Under the pieces are notes generated by a model, which did no database searches, was not told where the DNA came from, and saw only the letters and a program-made list of their open reading frames with translations. Positions 18,997 through 27,764 of a stretch of 64,000 nt of DNA are shown here, piece after piece. Made by a program: the position numbers and the translations under genes. Numbering within the stretch: the stretch's first letter is position 1; every line of letters begins with the position of its first letter. Origin of the DNA: Bacillus wiedmannii (GTDB lineage: Bacteria > Bacillota > Bacilli > Bacillales > Bacillaceae_G). The stretch lies in contig NZ_LOBC01000017.1 of NCBI RefSeq assembly GCF_001583695.1, positions 248,001 to 312,000 on the forward strand, given 5' to 3'.

Positions 18997-20013
18997 TCAC
19001 TCTCCCTTCACTCTCTCAAATACGACACCATGTGCAATTGTTGGAATGGTTTCTTTCTGCTGCATCATCATCGGACTTAATAACGCACCAGTAGCAACGA
19101 CAAAAATTCGTTGTAAATTCCCTTTTTGCATCTCGCTTAATAAATGACCATATGTGACAACAGCTGAACAAGCACAGCCACTACCACCGGCAAATACTTC
19201 TTCTTGACCGGGATCATAAATCATTAATCCGCAATCATTATATATATGCCCAAGATCATAACCTTCTTCCAGTAACAGTTGTTTCGCGATTGGTGTCCCA
19301 ATAGCTGATAAATCACCGGTAACAATCAAATCATAATCTGCTGCACTTCTCTTCAAATCTTCAAAATGTTGTTGAATTGTGTGAGCAGCAGCAGGTGCCA
19401 TCGCCGATCCCATATCTAAAGGATTTGCAATCCCTAAATCTTGCACTTTCCCAATCGTAGCTGCCGTAATTTTAATAGCACTTTTTTCTTTACTAATTAA
19501 TATGGATCCCGCACCTGAAACAGTGGAATTTGCTGTTCCTGGTTTTTGTCCTCCATACTCTGTTGGATAACGGAACTGTCTTTCAGCCGTCGCATTATGA
19601 CTACTTACTGTCGCTAAAATACGATTTGCGAATCCACCATCTATAAAGGCTGACCCAACCGCTAAAGTCTCCATCGAGGTTGCACAAGCGCTAAACATCC
19701 CTAAAAAGGGAATCCCCCACTTACGCGCAACATAATTTGCTGTCACTGTTTGATTTAATAAATCACCCGCTAAAAAGAAATCAATTTGTGATGTTTTTAC
19801 ATTTCCTTTTTGCAAGACTTGTTGAATTGAATCTGACATTAATCTTCGTTCAGCAAGTTCCCAGTTTTCCTCTCCGCAATGTAAATCATCGTATGAAATA
19901 TCAAAATCCTTTCCAAGAGGGCCTTCAGCTTCTTTTGGACCGACAGCAGTACCGGTTGCATTCACATAAATATCATTTTGAAATACCCACGTTTGTTTTC
20001 CAGTCAACCTCAT
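18997..20013 (-). CDS. spoVAD: Stage V sporulation protein AD
   Basis: A 338-residue thiolase-like protein that in B. subtilis binds dipicolinic acid. Visible features are GTAVGPKEAEGPLGKDFD, LGMFSACATSMETLAVGSAFIDGGFANRILATVSSHNATAERQFRYPTEYGG and GGSGCACSAVVTYGHLL. An AGGAGG ribosome site precedes the ATG. It is essential for DPA uptake into spores in B. subtilis. Confidence 0.96.
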   Translation of the reverse strand: MRLTGKQTWVFQNDIYVNATGTAVGPKEAEGPLGKDFDISYDDLHCGEENWELAERRLMSDSIQQVLQKGNVKTSQIDFFLAGDLLNQTVTANYVARKWGIPFLGMFSACATSMETLAVGSAFIDGGFANRILATVSSHNATAERQFRYPTEYGGQKPGTANSTVSGAGSILISKEKSAIKITAATIGKVQDLGIANPLDMGSAMAPAAAHTIQQHFEDLKRSAADYDLIVTGDLSAIGTPIAKQLLLEEGYDLGHIYNDCGLMIYDPGQEEVFAGGSGCACSAVVTYGHLLSEMQKGNLQRIFVVATGALLSPMMMQQKETIPTIAHGVVFERVKGE

Positions 20014-20026
20014 ACTAGCCCCTCCT

Positions 20027-20485
20027 TTACGACATAAAAATGTTAAAAGTATATCTTATTAACCCAATAACGTATGCACCAACGACCCCAAAAACGATAA
20101 CACTTCCCGCTAGCTTAAACATATTTGTAGCAACCCCAAGCACAATTCCTTCACTCTTATGTTCTAGCGCAGCGCTCGCCATAGAATTCGCAAATCCCGT
20201 AACAGGTACGGCCGAACCCGCTCCAGCAAATTGACCGATTTTATCATATACACCACAACCTGTTAAAATCGCCGATAATAATACAAGCGTTGCAACTGTC
20301 GGATTTCCTGCCTCTTGTTCACTGAAATGAAAATAATGTATATAAAATTTCATCAATACTTCTCCGACAGTACAAATGAATCCACCTACAAGAAATGCCT
20401 TGACACAATTTAGGAAATAATTTGGTTTTGGATGGTACTCCTTCACTTTATTTATGTAATCATCCTTTAGTTTTCGCCCTGTCAT
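20027..20485 (-). CDS. spoVAC: Stage V sporulation protein AC (DPA channel)
   Basis: A 152-residue inner-membrane protein. A basic N-terminus (TGRKLKDDYINKVKEYHPKPNYFLN) is followed by about four helices with the conserved GCGVYDKIGQFAGAGSAVPVTGFANSMASAALEHKSEG block. In B. subtilis SpoVAC is a mechanosensitive dipicolinic acid channel. The AGGAGG site is well spaced. Confidence 0.96.
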   Translation of the reverse strand: MTGRKLKDDYINKVKEYHPKPNYFLNCVKAFLVGGFICTVGEVLMKFYIHYFHFSEQEAGNPTVATLVLLSAILTGCGVYDKIGQFAGAGSAVPVTGFANSMASAALEHKSEGIVLGVATNMFKLAGSVIVFGVVGAYVIGLIRYTFNIFMS

Positions 20486-20499
20486 TTATATACTGCCTC

Positions 20500-20922
20500 C
20501 TACTTTACGAAATAAATCCAGTGAAACAACGAGCCTATTACTTTCCCAAGTACAAGAGCAACGAGTAAAACAACGATTTTCCCCTCTACCCCTACCCGTT
20601 TCGCTAAAATAGGTAAAACATTTAACACTTCTGTTAATGCGGCTGCAAGCATTCCAATGAATGTGCCACAAAATATTCCTAATATGACTAGCCAATATTG
20701 CGACGTTTGAAATGTAATGTTTTTCAAACTACACCAAGCTCCTGTTAACGTACCTGCAATAACTGCCCACTCAAAATATTGAATGTGCTTTCCACTTCTC
20801 GTTAATTGAGCTAGACGGGGGATTATACCAAGTACAGCTAAAAATGCGACATATCCGCTACCTACTGCAATTCCTCCGGCTAAACCAATTAAAATAACAA
20901 GCCCAGACTCAATCATCGGCAA
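20500..20922 (-). CDS. spoVAB: Stage V sporulation protein AB
   Basis: A 140-residue membrane protein with about five helices and SpoVAB features (GGIAVGSGYVAFLAVLGIIPRL, FEWAVIAGTLTGAW). It overlaps spoVAA by 14 nt. The start may be the TTG at 20922 or the ATG at 20916; neither has a strong site, suggesting coupling to spoVAA translation. Confidence 0.93.
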   Translation of the reverse strand: MPMIESGLVILIGLAGGIAVGSGYVAFLAVLGIIPRLAQLTRSGKHIQYFEWAVIAGTLTGAWCSLKNITFQTSQYWLVILGIFCGTFIGMLAAALTEVLNVLPILAKRVGVEGKIVVLLVALVLGKVIGSLFHWIYFVK

Positions 20923-21529
20923 GTTGTTTCATATTATCCTTGTTTTCATGAACAATTACATATTGGTCAAGTGACTGCTGATATTGGAACATCTCCACTT
21001 CTAACGGACTCGGCTCTTCATTAATTCGCTTTTGAAATACATGATTAAAAAATAAGATCATACCTAACCCAAGACCTACTGAATAAGGAATTTGAAATAG
21101 AAGTGGTTGTGCCTTAAATTCTCCCGTAATCATGTAATATAACCGCTGGTGCACTTGTTGCATGCTTACATCTTCATGGAAGTAAATGATCGCAAGAGCC
21201 GCTCCAATAAAAAGTAACAACCATACAAGCCCGAAGAAAATCGGATGTAATTTCTTTTTTTCATATATAATTTCAACAAGAGTTTGTCCAGAACCGAGTA
21301 AATTAATTTGTATATGAACCCCTTTTTTCCTAATGATCTCAATTATTTTCATAACATCAATTACGACATGCGTCTTATCATGCGCTGTTATTTTGTAAAC
21401 TACCTCATCTTGTAACGACTGAACTACCAGAGCATCTCCCGCAAGTTGAGCAACATCACCCAGTTTCACTTCATACGTAGGAGAAACTTTTAATCGATTA
21501 CGCATTTTAATATAAATTGTTTGTTCCAA
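20909..21529 (-). CDS. spoVAA: Stage V sporulation protein AA
   Basis: A 206-residue protein with a soluble N-terminal domain (IYIKMRNRLKVSPTYEVKLGDVAQLAG) and two C-terminal membrane segments (FGLVWLLLFIGAALAIIYF and SVGLGLGMILFFNHVF). First gene of spoVA. The start is TTG at 21529, eight bases after GAGGTG; an internal ATG at 21505 lacks a site. Confidence 0.93.
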   Translation of the reverse strand: MEQTIYIKMRNRLKVSPTYEVKLGDVAQLAGDALVVQSLQDEVVYKITAHDKTHVVIDVMKIIEIIRKKGVHIQINLLGSGQTLVEIIYEKKKLHPIFFGLVWLLLFIGAALAIIYFHEDVSMQQVHQRLYYMITGEFKAQPLLFQIPYSVGLGLGMILFFNHVFQKRINEEPSPLEVEMFQYQQSLDQYVIVHENKDNMKQLADD

Positions 21530-21563
21530 TTTCCATTCACCTCTTCACTCTTCCTCGTAGTTG

Positions 21564-21594
21564 TAGTATGGTTATTGAATTTTTTTCTAATACA
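21564..21594 (-). promoter_or_regulatory. Sigma-G-type promoter of spoVA
   Basis: On the minus strand, CATACTA at 21564-21570 exactly matches the sigma-G -10. It is preceded at 18 nt by TGTATT (21589-21594, 4 of 6 to TGAATA). This gives forespore expression, as known for spoVA in B. subtilis. Confidence 0.75.
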
Positions 21595-21606
21595 ATTTTT
21601 TCATAA

Positions 21607-21641
21607 AAAAACATCTGTACCGTTTCGGTACAGATGTTTTT
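21607..21641 (-). terminator. Terminator of the metP-metS pair
   Basis: AAAAACATCTGTACCG and CGGTACAGATGTTTTT form a 16-bp perfect stem with a 3-nt loop, 5 nt after the small-subunit stop. Confidence 0.9.
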
Positions 21642-21645
21642 TAGT

Positions 21646-21744
21646 TTATGCCTTTTTCTTAAATAAATTTGCAATACTTAATGCGAGTCCTCCCCAAATA
21701 ACTACTATACCAATCACCATCATCATAATCGCTGATCCGCTCAT
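21646..21744 (-). CDS. metS: Methionine/alanine importer small subunit (MetS-type)
   Basis: A 32-residue membrane peptide, MSGSAIMMMVIGIVVIWGGL followed by ALSIANLFKKKA. The single helix with WGGL and a Lys-rich tail is typical of the small partner of NSS-family transporters (MetS of the MetPS system). Its ATG overlaps the transporter stop (TAATG), so it is translationally coupled. It has its own terminator after it. Confidence 0.85.
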   Translation of the reverse strand: MSGSAIMMMVIGIVVIWGGLALSIANLFKKKA

Positions 21745-23270
21745 TATGAAACACCCCGATCTTTCCATTCTTTTTCAAGCTTAGCAGAATCTGAATGTAT
21801 TTGTGCATTCCATTTCTTTATACTAATGATTAGTGCAACGATAAGGAATGCTGCTGCAATTGACCAACCATACGTTACGACAAACTCCGTTGGATAATCT
21901 CCGTAGTTCTTTTTAATATTTTGGATTGTCCCATCAATTAACATGTACCCTAACATAAGCGGGGTAATAACGAGTAAACTCACTCTCCAAAACGTCCCCA
22001 ATTTAATATCAGATACGAAGTTTGCGTGATTTTGATAAACTGGTAAACGTCGTAGAATGAGCCCTATCGTAACTACTTCCGCTAATGCAATTGAAATTAA
22101 TCCGAAGTTATTAGCGAAATAATCAACAACATCTAGGAACATAAGCCCGCCACGCGTTGCAAAAACAAGAGAAACTAGTACGAGAAGCGTCCCCATAATT
22201 CCAATTGTTTTTTGGCGGCTTAAGCTGAACTTTTCAGATACGGCAGCAAAACATACTTCCGCAAGCGAGATGAGAGATGTAATTCCGGCAACCGTTAATG
22301 ATAAGAAAAATAATACGCCAAATAACGGTGACATCGGTAATTCATTAATAATTTGCGGGAATACTACGAATGCAAGTCCTACACCAGCACTTGCTACTTT
22401 ATCAACTGGCACTCCCATATTGTTTGCCATAAATCCAAGAGCTGCAAAGACCCCAATCCCTGCTAATAATTCAAATCCTGAGTTTGCAAACCCAGTAATA
22501 AAGGCATTATTTGTTGTATCTGAGTTTTTCGGTAAATAACTAGAATACGTAATCATAATTCCAAATGCTAAAGATAAGCTAAAGAAAATTTGACCATAAG
22601 CAGCAAGCCATACTTTCCCATCAAAAATACGACTCCAATCTGGTTTGAAGAATGCATCTAATCCTTGCATCGCACCTTCCATCGTCACTGCACGAACTAC
22701 GATAATAAGGAACATAACAACTAGTAAAGGGATGAAAATGCGGTTAACCACTTCAATTCCTTTTTTAACTCCTTTGAATGCAACACCAAGCACAATAATC
22801 CAAACGAGAGCTAATGGAATTAATACTTCCGGTACGAGCCCCCCAAACTGTCCAGGCTTATCTGCAACATGCAAATACTCTTTAAATAAAAATGATTGCG
22901 TATCTTTCCCCCATGCTCCAGTAATTGCAAAGTACGTATACGAAATAGACCAAGCAATAATTACTGCATAATATGTTGAAACGATAAACGTTACACACAT
23001 TTGCCACCATCCGATAAATTCAGCACGCGGACTAATACGGAAGAACGTAAGTGGCGCGGAACCACGGTGACGATGCCCAAGAGCAAATTCAAACGCCAAT
23101 AATGAAATACCAGTCGTTAATAATGCGAATAAGTACGGTAAAAAGAATGCGCCTCCCCCATTTTCATACGCTGTATAAGGAAAACGCCATATGTTTCCTA
23201 ATCCAACGGCAGAGCCGACCGCTGCGAAAATGAATCCGGCCCTCGTTCCCCATTGTTGCCTCGTTTCCAT
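21744..23270 (-). CDS. Sodium-dependent amino-acid transporter, NSS/SNF family
   Basis: A 508-residue membrane protein with the family's opening RQQWGTRAGFIFAAVGSAVGLGNIWRFPY (Na+ and substrate site) and about twelve helices; FSLSLAFGIMITYSSYLPK is also typical. The coupled MetS-like peptide suggests a MetP-type methionine/alanine importer, but the substrate is inferred from that pairing only. Divergence from other NSS paralogues cannot be judged here. Confidence 0.9.
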   Translation of the reverse strand: METRQQWGTRAGFIFAAVGSAVGLGNIWRFPYTAYENGGGAFFLPYLFALLTTGISLLAFEFALGHRHRGSAPLTFFRISPRAEFIGWWQMCVTFIVSTYYAVIIAWSISYTYFAITGAWGKDTQSFLFKEYLHVADKPGQFGGLVPEVLIPLALVWIIVLGVAFKGVKKGIEVVNRIFIPLLVVMFLIIVVRAVTMEGAMQGLDAFFKPDWSRIFDGKVWLAAYGQIFFSLSLAFGIMITYSSYLPKNSDTTNNAFITGFANSGFELLAGIGVFAALGFMANNMGVPVDKVASAGVGLAFVVFPQIINELPMSPLFGVLFFLSLTVAGITSLISLAEVCFAAVSEKFSLSRQKTIGIMGTLLVLVSLVFATRGGLMFLDVVDYFANNFGLISIALAEVVTIGLILRRLPVYQNHANFVSDIKLGTFWRVSLLVITPLMLGYMLIDGTIQNIKKNYGDYPTEFVVTYGWSIAAAFLIVALIISIKKWNAQIHSDSAKLEKEWKDRGVS

Positions 23271-23387
23271 ATTTCCTTCCCCCTTTGTGACAAGTTCATA
23301 CTTGGATTATATTTTAAATTTACTAAATTATCAATAAATTCTGTTAATTTTTACGAAAGTTTACAATCCCTACTAAATTAAAGTCAT

Positions 23388-23424
23388 AAAAAAAATCGAA
23401 TAGATACCTACTCATCTATTCGAT
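23388..23424 (-). terminator. Terminator of the spoIIA operon
   Basis: ATCGAATAGAT (23395-23405) pairs with ATCTATTCGAT (23414-23424), followed on the minus strand by a T run. The sigF stop is in the loop. Confidence 0.9.
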
Positions 23425-24166
23425 CTTTCATCTGTTTTAATATTTTCTTTTCAAGTCTTGAAACTTGTACTTGCGAAATACCTATGCGCTCCGCTACTTC
23501 TGATTGGGTTTGGTCTTTATAGTAGCGTAAATATACAATTAAACGTTCTCGATCATCTAATTCTCTAATTGCTTCTTTTAAAGCAATTTTATCAAACCAT
23601 TTCGTTTCAGATTGATCAGCAATTTGATCTAAAATAGTGATTGGATCTCCATCGTTTTCATACACCGTTTCATGTATAGATGAAGGAGCACGACTCGCTT
23701 CTTGCGCCAGAACCACTTCTTCTGGCGTTAGTTCTAACGCTTCGGCTACTTCGTTAATCGTTGGTGCCCTTCCGAATTCTTTCGAAAGCTCGTCTCTCAT
23801 CTTTCGAATTTTATTTCCTGTTTCTTTTAAAGATCTACTTACTTTCACTGATCCATCATCACGTAAAAATCGTTGTATTTCTCCAATAATCATTGGAACT
23901 GCATATGTTGAAAATTTCACGTCGAAAGATAAATCAAATTTATCTACCGATTTTAAGAGCCCAATACATCCAATTTGAAATAAATCGTCTGGTTCGTATC
24001 CTCGATTAAGAAAACGCTGCACAACCGACCATACGAGACGCATATTACTTTGAACGATTGTATCTCTCGCTTGTTGATCTCCATCTTGACTTTGTTGAAT
24101 TAACGCTTTTAGCTCGTGGTCCTTTAACTGAGGTTTCTTCTTCTCATTTTTGACCTCTATGTCCAT
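23408..24166 (-). CDS. sigF: RNA polymerase sigma-F factor
   Basis: The first forespore-specific sigma factor, 252 residues. Region 2 is DTIVQSNMRLVWSVVQRFLNRGYEPDDLFQIGCIGLLKSVDKFDLSFDVKFSTYAVPMIIGEIQRFLRDDG. Region 4 is LDDRERLIVYLRYYKDQTQSEVAERIGISQVQVSRLEKKILKQM. It is held inactive by SpoIIAB until SpoIIAA is dephosphorylated. Last gene of dacF-spoIIAA-spoIIAB-sigF. Confidence 0.98.
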   Translation of the reverse strand: MDIEVKNEKKKPQLKDHELKALIQQSQDGDQQARDTIVQSNMRLVWSVVQRFLNRGYEPDDLFQIGCIGLLKSVDKFDLSFDVKFSTYAVPMIIGEIQRFLRDDGSVKVSRSLKETGNKIRKMRDELSKEFGRAPTINEVAEALELTPEEVVLAQEASRAPSSIHETVYENDGDPITILDQIADQSETKWFDKIALKEAIRELDDRERLIVYLRYYKDQTQSEVAERIGISQVQVSRLEKKILKQMKDRIDE

Positions 24167-24178
24167 AGGCTATTCTCC

Positions 24179-24619
24179 TTAATTGCATAGAGCGTTACTA
24201 TTTGATAAGTATTTTGTCAAATGGATTGTTGTCCCGAAAGATTCGTTTGAAATAACTTCTACTTCATCCATAAAATTTTCCATGATAGTAAATCCCATTC
24301 CGGAACGCTCTAATTCAGGTTTAGTTGTAAAAAGGGGTTGTCTTGCTTCATCTAAATCAAAGATGCCAATCCCTTCATCTCGAATCGTGAGTTTCACCAT
24401 TGCTTCTTCCAAAATTACAGAAATATAAACAACACCTTCTGCATTTCCATCGTATCCATGAATAATTGCATTCGTAACTGCTTCTGACACAACTGTTTTA
24501 ATCTCCGTAAGTTCTTCCATCGTTGGATCTAGTTGCGCAATGAAAGCAGCTACTGTAACGCGAGCGAATGATTCATTTTGACTTAATGCTGAAAATTGAA
24601 GGTTCATTTCATTTCTCAT
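24179..24619 (-). CDS. spoIIAB: Anti-sigma-F factor, serine kinase
   Basis: A 146-residue GHKL-fold kinase that binds sigma-F and phosphorylates SpoIIAA. The N box is [13 protein letters not shown], the G1 box [10 protein letters not shown], and the G2 region [17 protein letters not shown]. Adjacent to spoIIAA with no gap. Confidence 0.98.
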   Translation of the reverse strand: MRNEMNLQFSALSQNESFARVTVAAFIAQLDPTMEELTEIKTVVSEAVTNAIIHGYDGNAEGVVYISVILEEAMVKLTIRDEGIGIFDLDEARQPLFTTKPELERSGMGFTIMENFMDEVEVISNESFGTTIHLTKYLSNSNALCN

Positions 24620-24970
24620 TTATGCCACCCCCAACGTCGCGAGCGCATGCGCTTCACTTTCTTCTAAGCGAACAATTTTAAATAAGCCCGACATTTCAAA
24701 TAAACGCTTAACAGGCGGTGAAATTGCACAAACAACCATTTCTCCACCTAATCCCTTTACATGCTTATATCGGCCTAATATAACACCTAAACCAGAACTA
24801 TCCATAAACGATAAGTTCTCTAGGCTCAAAACAATATGATGAACACCATGTGTCTCAATCATATCTGTTACTTTCGTTCGCAACTCTTCAGCAGTATGAT
24901 GATCTAATTCACCCGCTAGTCTCACACATAGGACGTCACGCTTTACTTCTAATTGCATGGAAAGACTCAC
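24620..24970 (-). CDS. spoIIAA: Anti-anti-sigma-F factor
   Basis: A 116-residue STAS-domain protein. The phosphorylatable serine is Ser58 in [17 protein letters not shown], the same number as in B. subtilis. The dephosphorylated form displaces SpoIIAB from sigma-F. An AAGGAGG site precedes the ATG. Confidence 0.98.
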   Translation of the reverse strand: MSLSMQLEVKRDVLCVRLAGELDHHTAEELRTKVTDMIETHGVHHIVLSLENLSFMDSSGLGVILGRYKHVKGLGGEMVVCAISPPVKRLFEMSGLFKIVRLEESEAHALATLGVA

Positions 24971-25010
24971 ACGATTTCCTCCTTATGCTCAAACTTTACT
25001 CATTTACATA

Positions 25011-25044
25011 CATAAAGATTTTCGTGATACAACATAAGAATCCT
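25011..25044 (-). promoter_or_regulatory. Candidate sigma-H promoter of spoIIAA-spoIIAB-sigF
   Basis: On the minus strand, AGGATT (25039-25044) is followed at about 14 nt by CGAAAATC, a partial match to the sigma-H -35/-10 (AGGAwww and GAATww). It lies in the 170-nt gap after dacF. B. subtilis uses a sigma-H promoter at this place. The -10 is imperfect. Confidence 0.4.
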
Positions 25045-25118
25045 TCCTGCTGACAAAAGAAGAACTATTTCGCCATAAAGTGAAAACATTCGGCAATTAT
25101 TTACTTTCATACGAATAG

Positions 25119-25142
25119 AAAAGCGGCAAAATGTTTGCCGCT
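25119..25142 (-). terminator. Terminator or attenuator after dacF
   Basis: AGCGGCAAA (25122-25130) pairs with TTTGCCGCT (25134-25142), followed on the minus strand by TTTTC. It overlaps the dacF end and would partly separate dacF from spoIIAA. Confidence 0.65.
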
Positions 25143-26331
25143 ATTTTGATGTTGAAAACATCCCAAAACTTCTTTTAAATAACTCCCACCAGCTCGCTGC
25201 AGCAACATCTTCTTTTGCTACAATTGTTTGTTTTAATAAAACATCTTTATCTTTTTTAATAACAAGTGTACCAAGCGCGTCACCTTTTTTAATCGGCGCT
25301 TTCACTTTCTTTTCAGCAATTACTTCTTGCTTTACTTTGTCCATATTTTCGCCCTTCTTCATAAGAAGAGACACATTGTCTGACGCAACTAAATCTACTT
25401 TTTCTTTTTTCCCTTTTCCTACTTGTACAGTCTTAATTTTTTCGCCACGTGTATACAATTTCTTTGTCATATATTGTCCAAATGCATAGTCAAGAAGCTT
25501 TGTTACTTGATTATTCCGTTCTTTCGATGTAGGTGCTCCCATAACAACTGAAATAACACGCATGCCATTTTTTTCAGCCGATGCTGTTAAACAATATTTT
25601 GCTTCTGTCGTAAAGCCCGTTTTCACACCATCTACTCCAGGATAAAAACGTACTAACTTATTCGTATTCACGAGCCAAAACTTCTTATCCGTATCTTCTC
25701 GTAAATAGTCTTCGTATTTACCTGTATATTTGCGAATAAGTGGGTACTTCATCAATTCTTTCGCCATTATAGCCATATCATTTGCTGTGGAATAATGGTC
25801 TTTAGCCGGAAGACCTGTTGGATTTTGAAAATGAGTATTTTTCAGTCCTAAATCTTTCGCTTTTTTGTTCATCATATTTACAAAACCTTCTTCTGAACCC
25901 GCGATATGCTCCGCTACTGCAACAGACGCATCATTTCCAGATGCAATAGCAATACCTTTTAGCATTTCATTTACAGTCATCTCTTCTCCAGGCTCTAAAA
26001 AGATTTGTGATCCACCCATTGAAGCTGCATGCTCACTTGCTCTAACTTTATCGGTCAGTTTTAGTTTTCCTTTTTCAACTTGTTCCATAATTAATAGCAT
26101 TGTCATAATCTTCGTCATACTAGCAGGTGGTAACTTCTCATTTGGATTTTTATCAAACAAAACTTTACCTGTATCTTGTTCAATTACAATTGCTGATGAC
26201 GCTTGTTCCGCTAACTTCGGCGTTGTTTCTTCTGTTTTTTCCTGCTTCGTCTTCTCAGATTGTGCGAAACTAACTGAAGTACCAGAAAGCAATAACATGA
26301 AACAAACAAGTATTCCAAAAACTCGCTTCAT
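25141..26331 (-). CDS. dacF: D-alanyl-D-alanine carboxypeptidase DacF (low-molecular-weight PBP)
   Basis: A 396-residue exported penicillin-binding protein with a signal peptide (MKRVFGILVCFMLLLSGTSVSFAQ). The active-site triads are SMTK (Ser71, Lys74), SGN (131-133) and KTG (237-239). A C-terminal PBP5-type domain ends in SWWELFKRSFGMFSTSK, a likely membrane anchor. In B. subtilis it is expressed in the forespore and trims spore peptidoglycan. It precedes spoIIAA as in B. subtilis. Confidence 0.95.
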   Translation of the reverse strand: MKRVFGILVCFMLLLSGTSVSFAQSEKTKQEKTEETTPKLAEQASSAIVIEQDTGKVLFDKNPNEKLPPASMTKIMTMLLIMEQVEKGKLKLTDKVRASEHAASMGGSQIFLEPGEEMTVNEMLKGIAIASGNDASVAVAEHIAGSEEGFVNMMNKKAKDLGLKNTHFQNPTGLPAKDHYSTANDMAIMAKELMKYPLIRKYTGKYEDYLREDTDKKFWLVNTNKLVRFYPGVDGVKTGFTTEAKYCLTASAEKNGMRVISVVMGAPTSKERNNQVTKLLDYAFGQYMTKKLYTRGEKIKTVQVGKGKKEKVDLVASDNVSLLMKKGENMDKVKQEVIAEKKVKAPIKKGDALGTLVIKKDKDVLLKQTIVAKEDVAAASWWELFKRSFGMFSTSK

Positions 26332-26358
26332 GACTAACCCTCCATTCTATATCAAACC

Positions 26359-26388
26359 TATTTTTTCCAATTTATTATTTTTTAATAC
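26359..26388 (-). promoter_or_regulatory. Sigma-F-type promoter of dacF
   Basis: On the minus strand, GTATT (26384-26388), a 15-nt spacer and GGAAAAAATA (26359-26368) fit the sigma-F consensus GYATA and GGnnAnAnTR, with one mismatch in the -35. It lies 28 nt before the ATG. Confidence 0.65.
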
Positions 26389-26410
26389 CATATTTTCCTA
26401 ATATTTTCAG

Positions 26411-26439
26411 TTGACAAATATATTCATCACCTATATTGT
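26411..26439 (+). promoter_or_regulatory. Promoter of the YtrA-like ABC operon
   Basis: A perfect TTGACA at 26411-26416, a 17-nt spacer and TATTGT at 26434-26439. The left arm of the operator overlaps the -10. Confidence 0.7.
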
Positions 26440-26476
26440 ATTAAGTGTATTACATGAAGTAGTACACTTAATACAA
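26436..26476. promoter_or_regulatory. YtrA-type operator (14-bp inverted repeat)
   Basis: TTGTATTAAGTGTA (26436-26449) is the exact reverse complement of TACACTTAATACAA (26463-26476), with a 13-nt spacer. The inner AGTGTA-N13-TACACT matches the operator described for the YtrA subfamily of GntR repressors in B. subtilis. It covers the -10 and start region, implying autorepression relieved by an unknown signal. Confidence 0.85.
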
Positions 26477-26497
26477 GTCAGAAAGGAGACATTGCTC

Positions 26498-26917
26498 TTG
26501 CATATTCAACTTGATCCAAGAAGCAACACTCCGATATGGGAACAAATTGTTCAAAATATAAAAGAACTCGTATTGAAAAATATGTTAGCTCCAAGTGATA
26601 AACTTCCTTCTGTACGCGAACTCGCTTCTTTACTCGTTATAAATCCAAATACAGTAAGTAAAGCGTATCAAGAGTTAGAGCGACAAGGAATTATTGAAAC
26701 ATTACGAGGAAAAGGAACATTTGTATCCCAATCGATTACCCCAACATTAGACGAAAGGAAAATCGCTATGGTTCAAAAGCAATTTCATCAATTACTATTA
26801 GAAGCCTCTTATCTTGGTGTTACGAAAGATAAAATTCATGATTGGATAGATTCATACTATAAAGAGATTGGAGGAAATGCGGATGCTGAGAGTGAAAAAC
26901 TTGAAGAAGACAATTGA
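26498..26917 (+). CDS. YtrA-subfamily GntR repressor
   Basis: A short 139-residue GntR protein with LDPRSNTPIWEQIVQNIKELVLKNML..LPSVRELASLLVINPNTVSKAYQELERQGIIETLRGKGTFVS as the winged helix-turn-helix. It has only a short C-terminal helical dimerisation tail and no large effector domain, the pattern of the YtrA subfamily that controls adjacent ABC exporters. Start is TTG at 26498, nine bases after AAAGGAG. It overlaps the ABC ATPase gene by 35 nt. Confidence 0.88.
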   Translation: MHIQLDPRSNTPIWEQIVQNIKELVLKNMLAPSDKLPSVRELASLLVINPNTVSKAYQELERQGIIETLRGKGTFVSQSITPTLDERKIAMVQKQFHQLLLEASYLGVTKDKIHDWIDSYYKEIGGNADAESEKLEEDN

Positions 26918-27764
26918 TAATCAAACAATTTTAGATGATGTTTCTTTCACATTACAAAGAGGAAGTATTATTGGATTACTCGGAAGAAACGGCGCGGGGA
27001 AAACAACTTTATTACGAACGATGGTCGGTATTTTAGACCCTGATGCAGGGACTGTTACATATGAAGAGACAAACATTCATCAGTGTCCTGAAATAAAGCA
27101 AAAAATCGTATATGTTCCGGATTCTACTAACATATTGAACGGATATACGGTAAAAGAAATTGTAAAGTTTTATAAAGAAGTTTATAACGCATTTGATGAA
27201 GCATATTTCTATGAACTGTTGGAGCGTTTTAGCTTACCAAACAAACGAATTCGTAGTTATTCAAAAGGAATGAAAGCACTGCTTGCCATCATTTTAGCCG
27301 TTTCTACAAAGGCAGAATATATCATTTTAGATGAACCGACAAATGGACTTGACCCTATCGTTAAACGGCAGATCCTTCAATTTCTCGTTGGAGAAGTTGC
27401 AGATAAAGAGATTACCATTTTCATCTCAACGCACCATTTAGATGAAGTGGAACAAATCGCAGATACAATTATTATATTAAAAGGCCATACTATCTCGTCT
27501 ATTACATCACTAGACGATGCAAAATCACGATTTGCTAAAATACAAGTTGCTTATGAACGTTCATTACCTCAAAAACTAGAAAACTTAAGCAATATTAAAA
27601 TATTAAATCAAACAGGAAAAGTATTTACAATCTTAATTGAGGGAAATGTGGCTACAACACTGGAGAAGTTTTATAAAGAACAACCTATACTCATTGAAGA
27701 ATTAACAATGTCACTTGAAGATGTCTTCGTTACGACACTGGAGGAGGATGGGTATGTTTCATAA
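26883..27764 (+). CDS. ABC transporter ATP-binding protein
   Basis: A 293-residue ATPase with Walker A GRNGAGKTTLL (about residues 34-44), signature YSKGM in place of LSGGQ, Walker B YIILDEPTNGLDP and switch region ISTHHLDEVEQ. The C-terminal about 90 residues are specific to this exporter branch (YtrB-like). Start at 26883 is eight bases from GGAGG. It overlaps the next gene by 11 nt, so the operon is tightly coupled. Confidence 0.92.
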   Translation: MLRVKNLKKTIDNQTILDDVSFTLQRGSIIGLLGRNGAGKTTLLRTMVGILDPDAGTVTYEETNIHQCPEIKQKIVYVPDSTNILNGYTVKEIVKFYKEVYNAFDEAYFYELLERFSLPNKRIRSYSKGMKALLAIILAVSTKAEYIILDEPTNGLDPIVKRQILQFLVGEVADKEITIFISTHHLDEVEQIADTIIILKGHTISSITSLDDAKSRFAKIQVAYERSLPQKLENLSNIKILNQTGKVFTILIEGNVATTLEKFYKEQPILIEELTMSLEDVFVTTLEEDGYVS

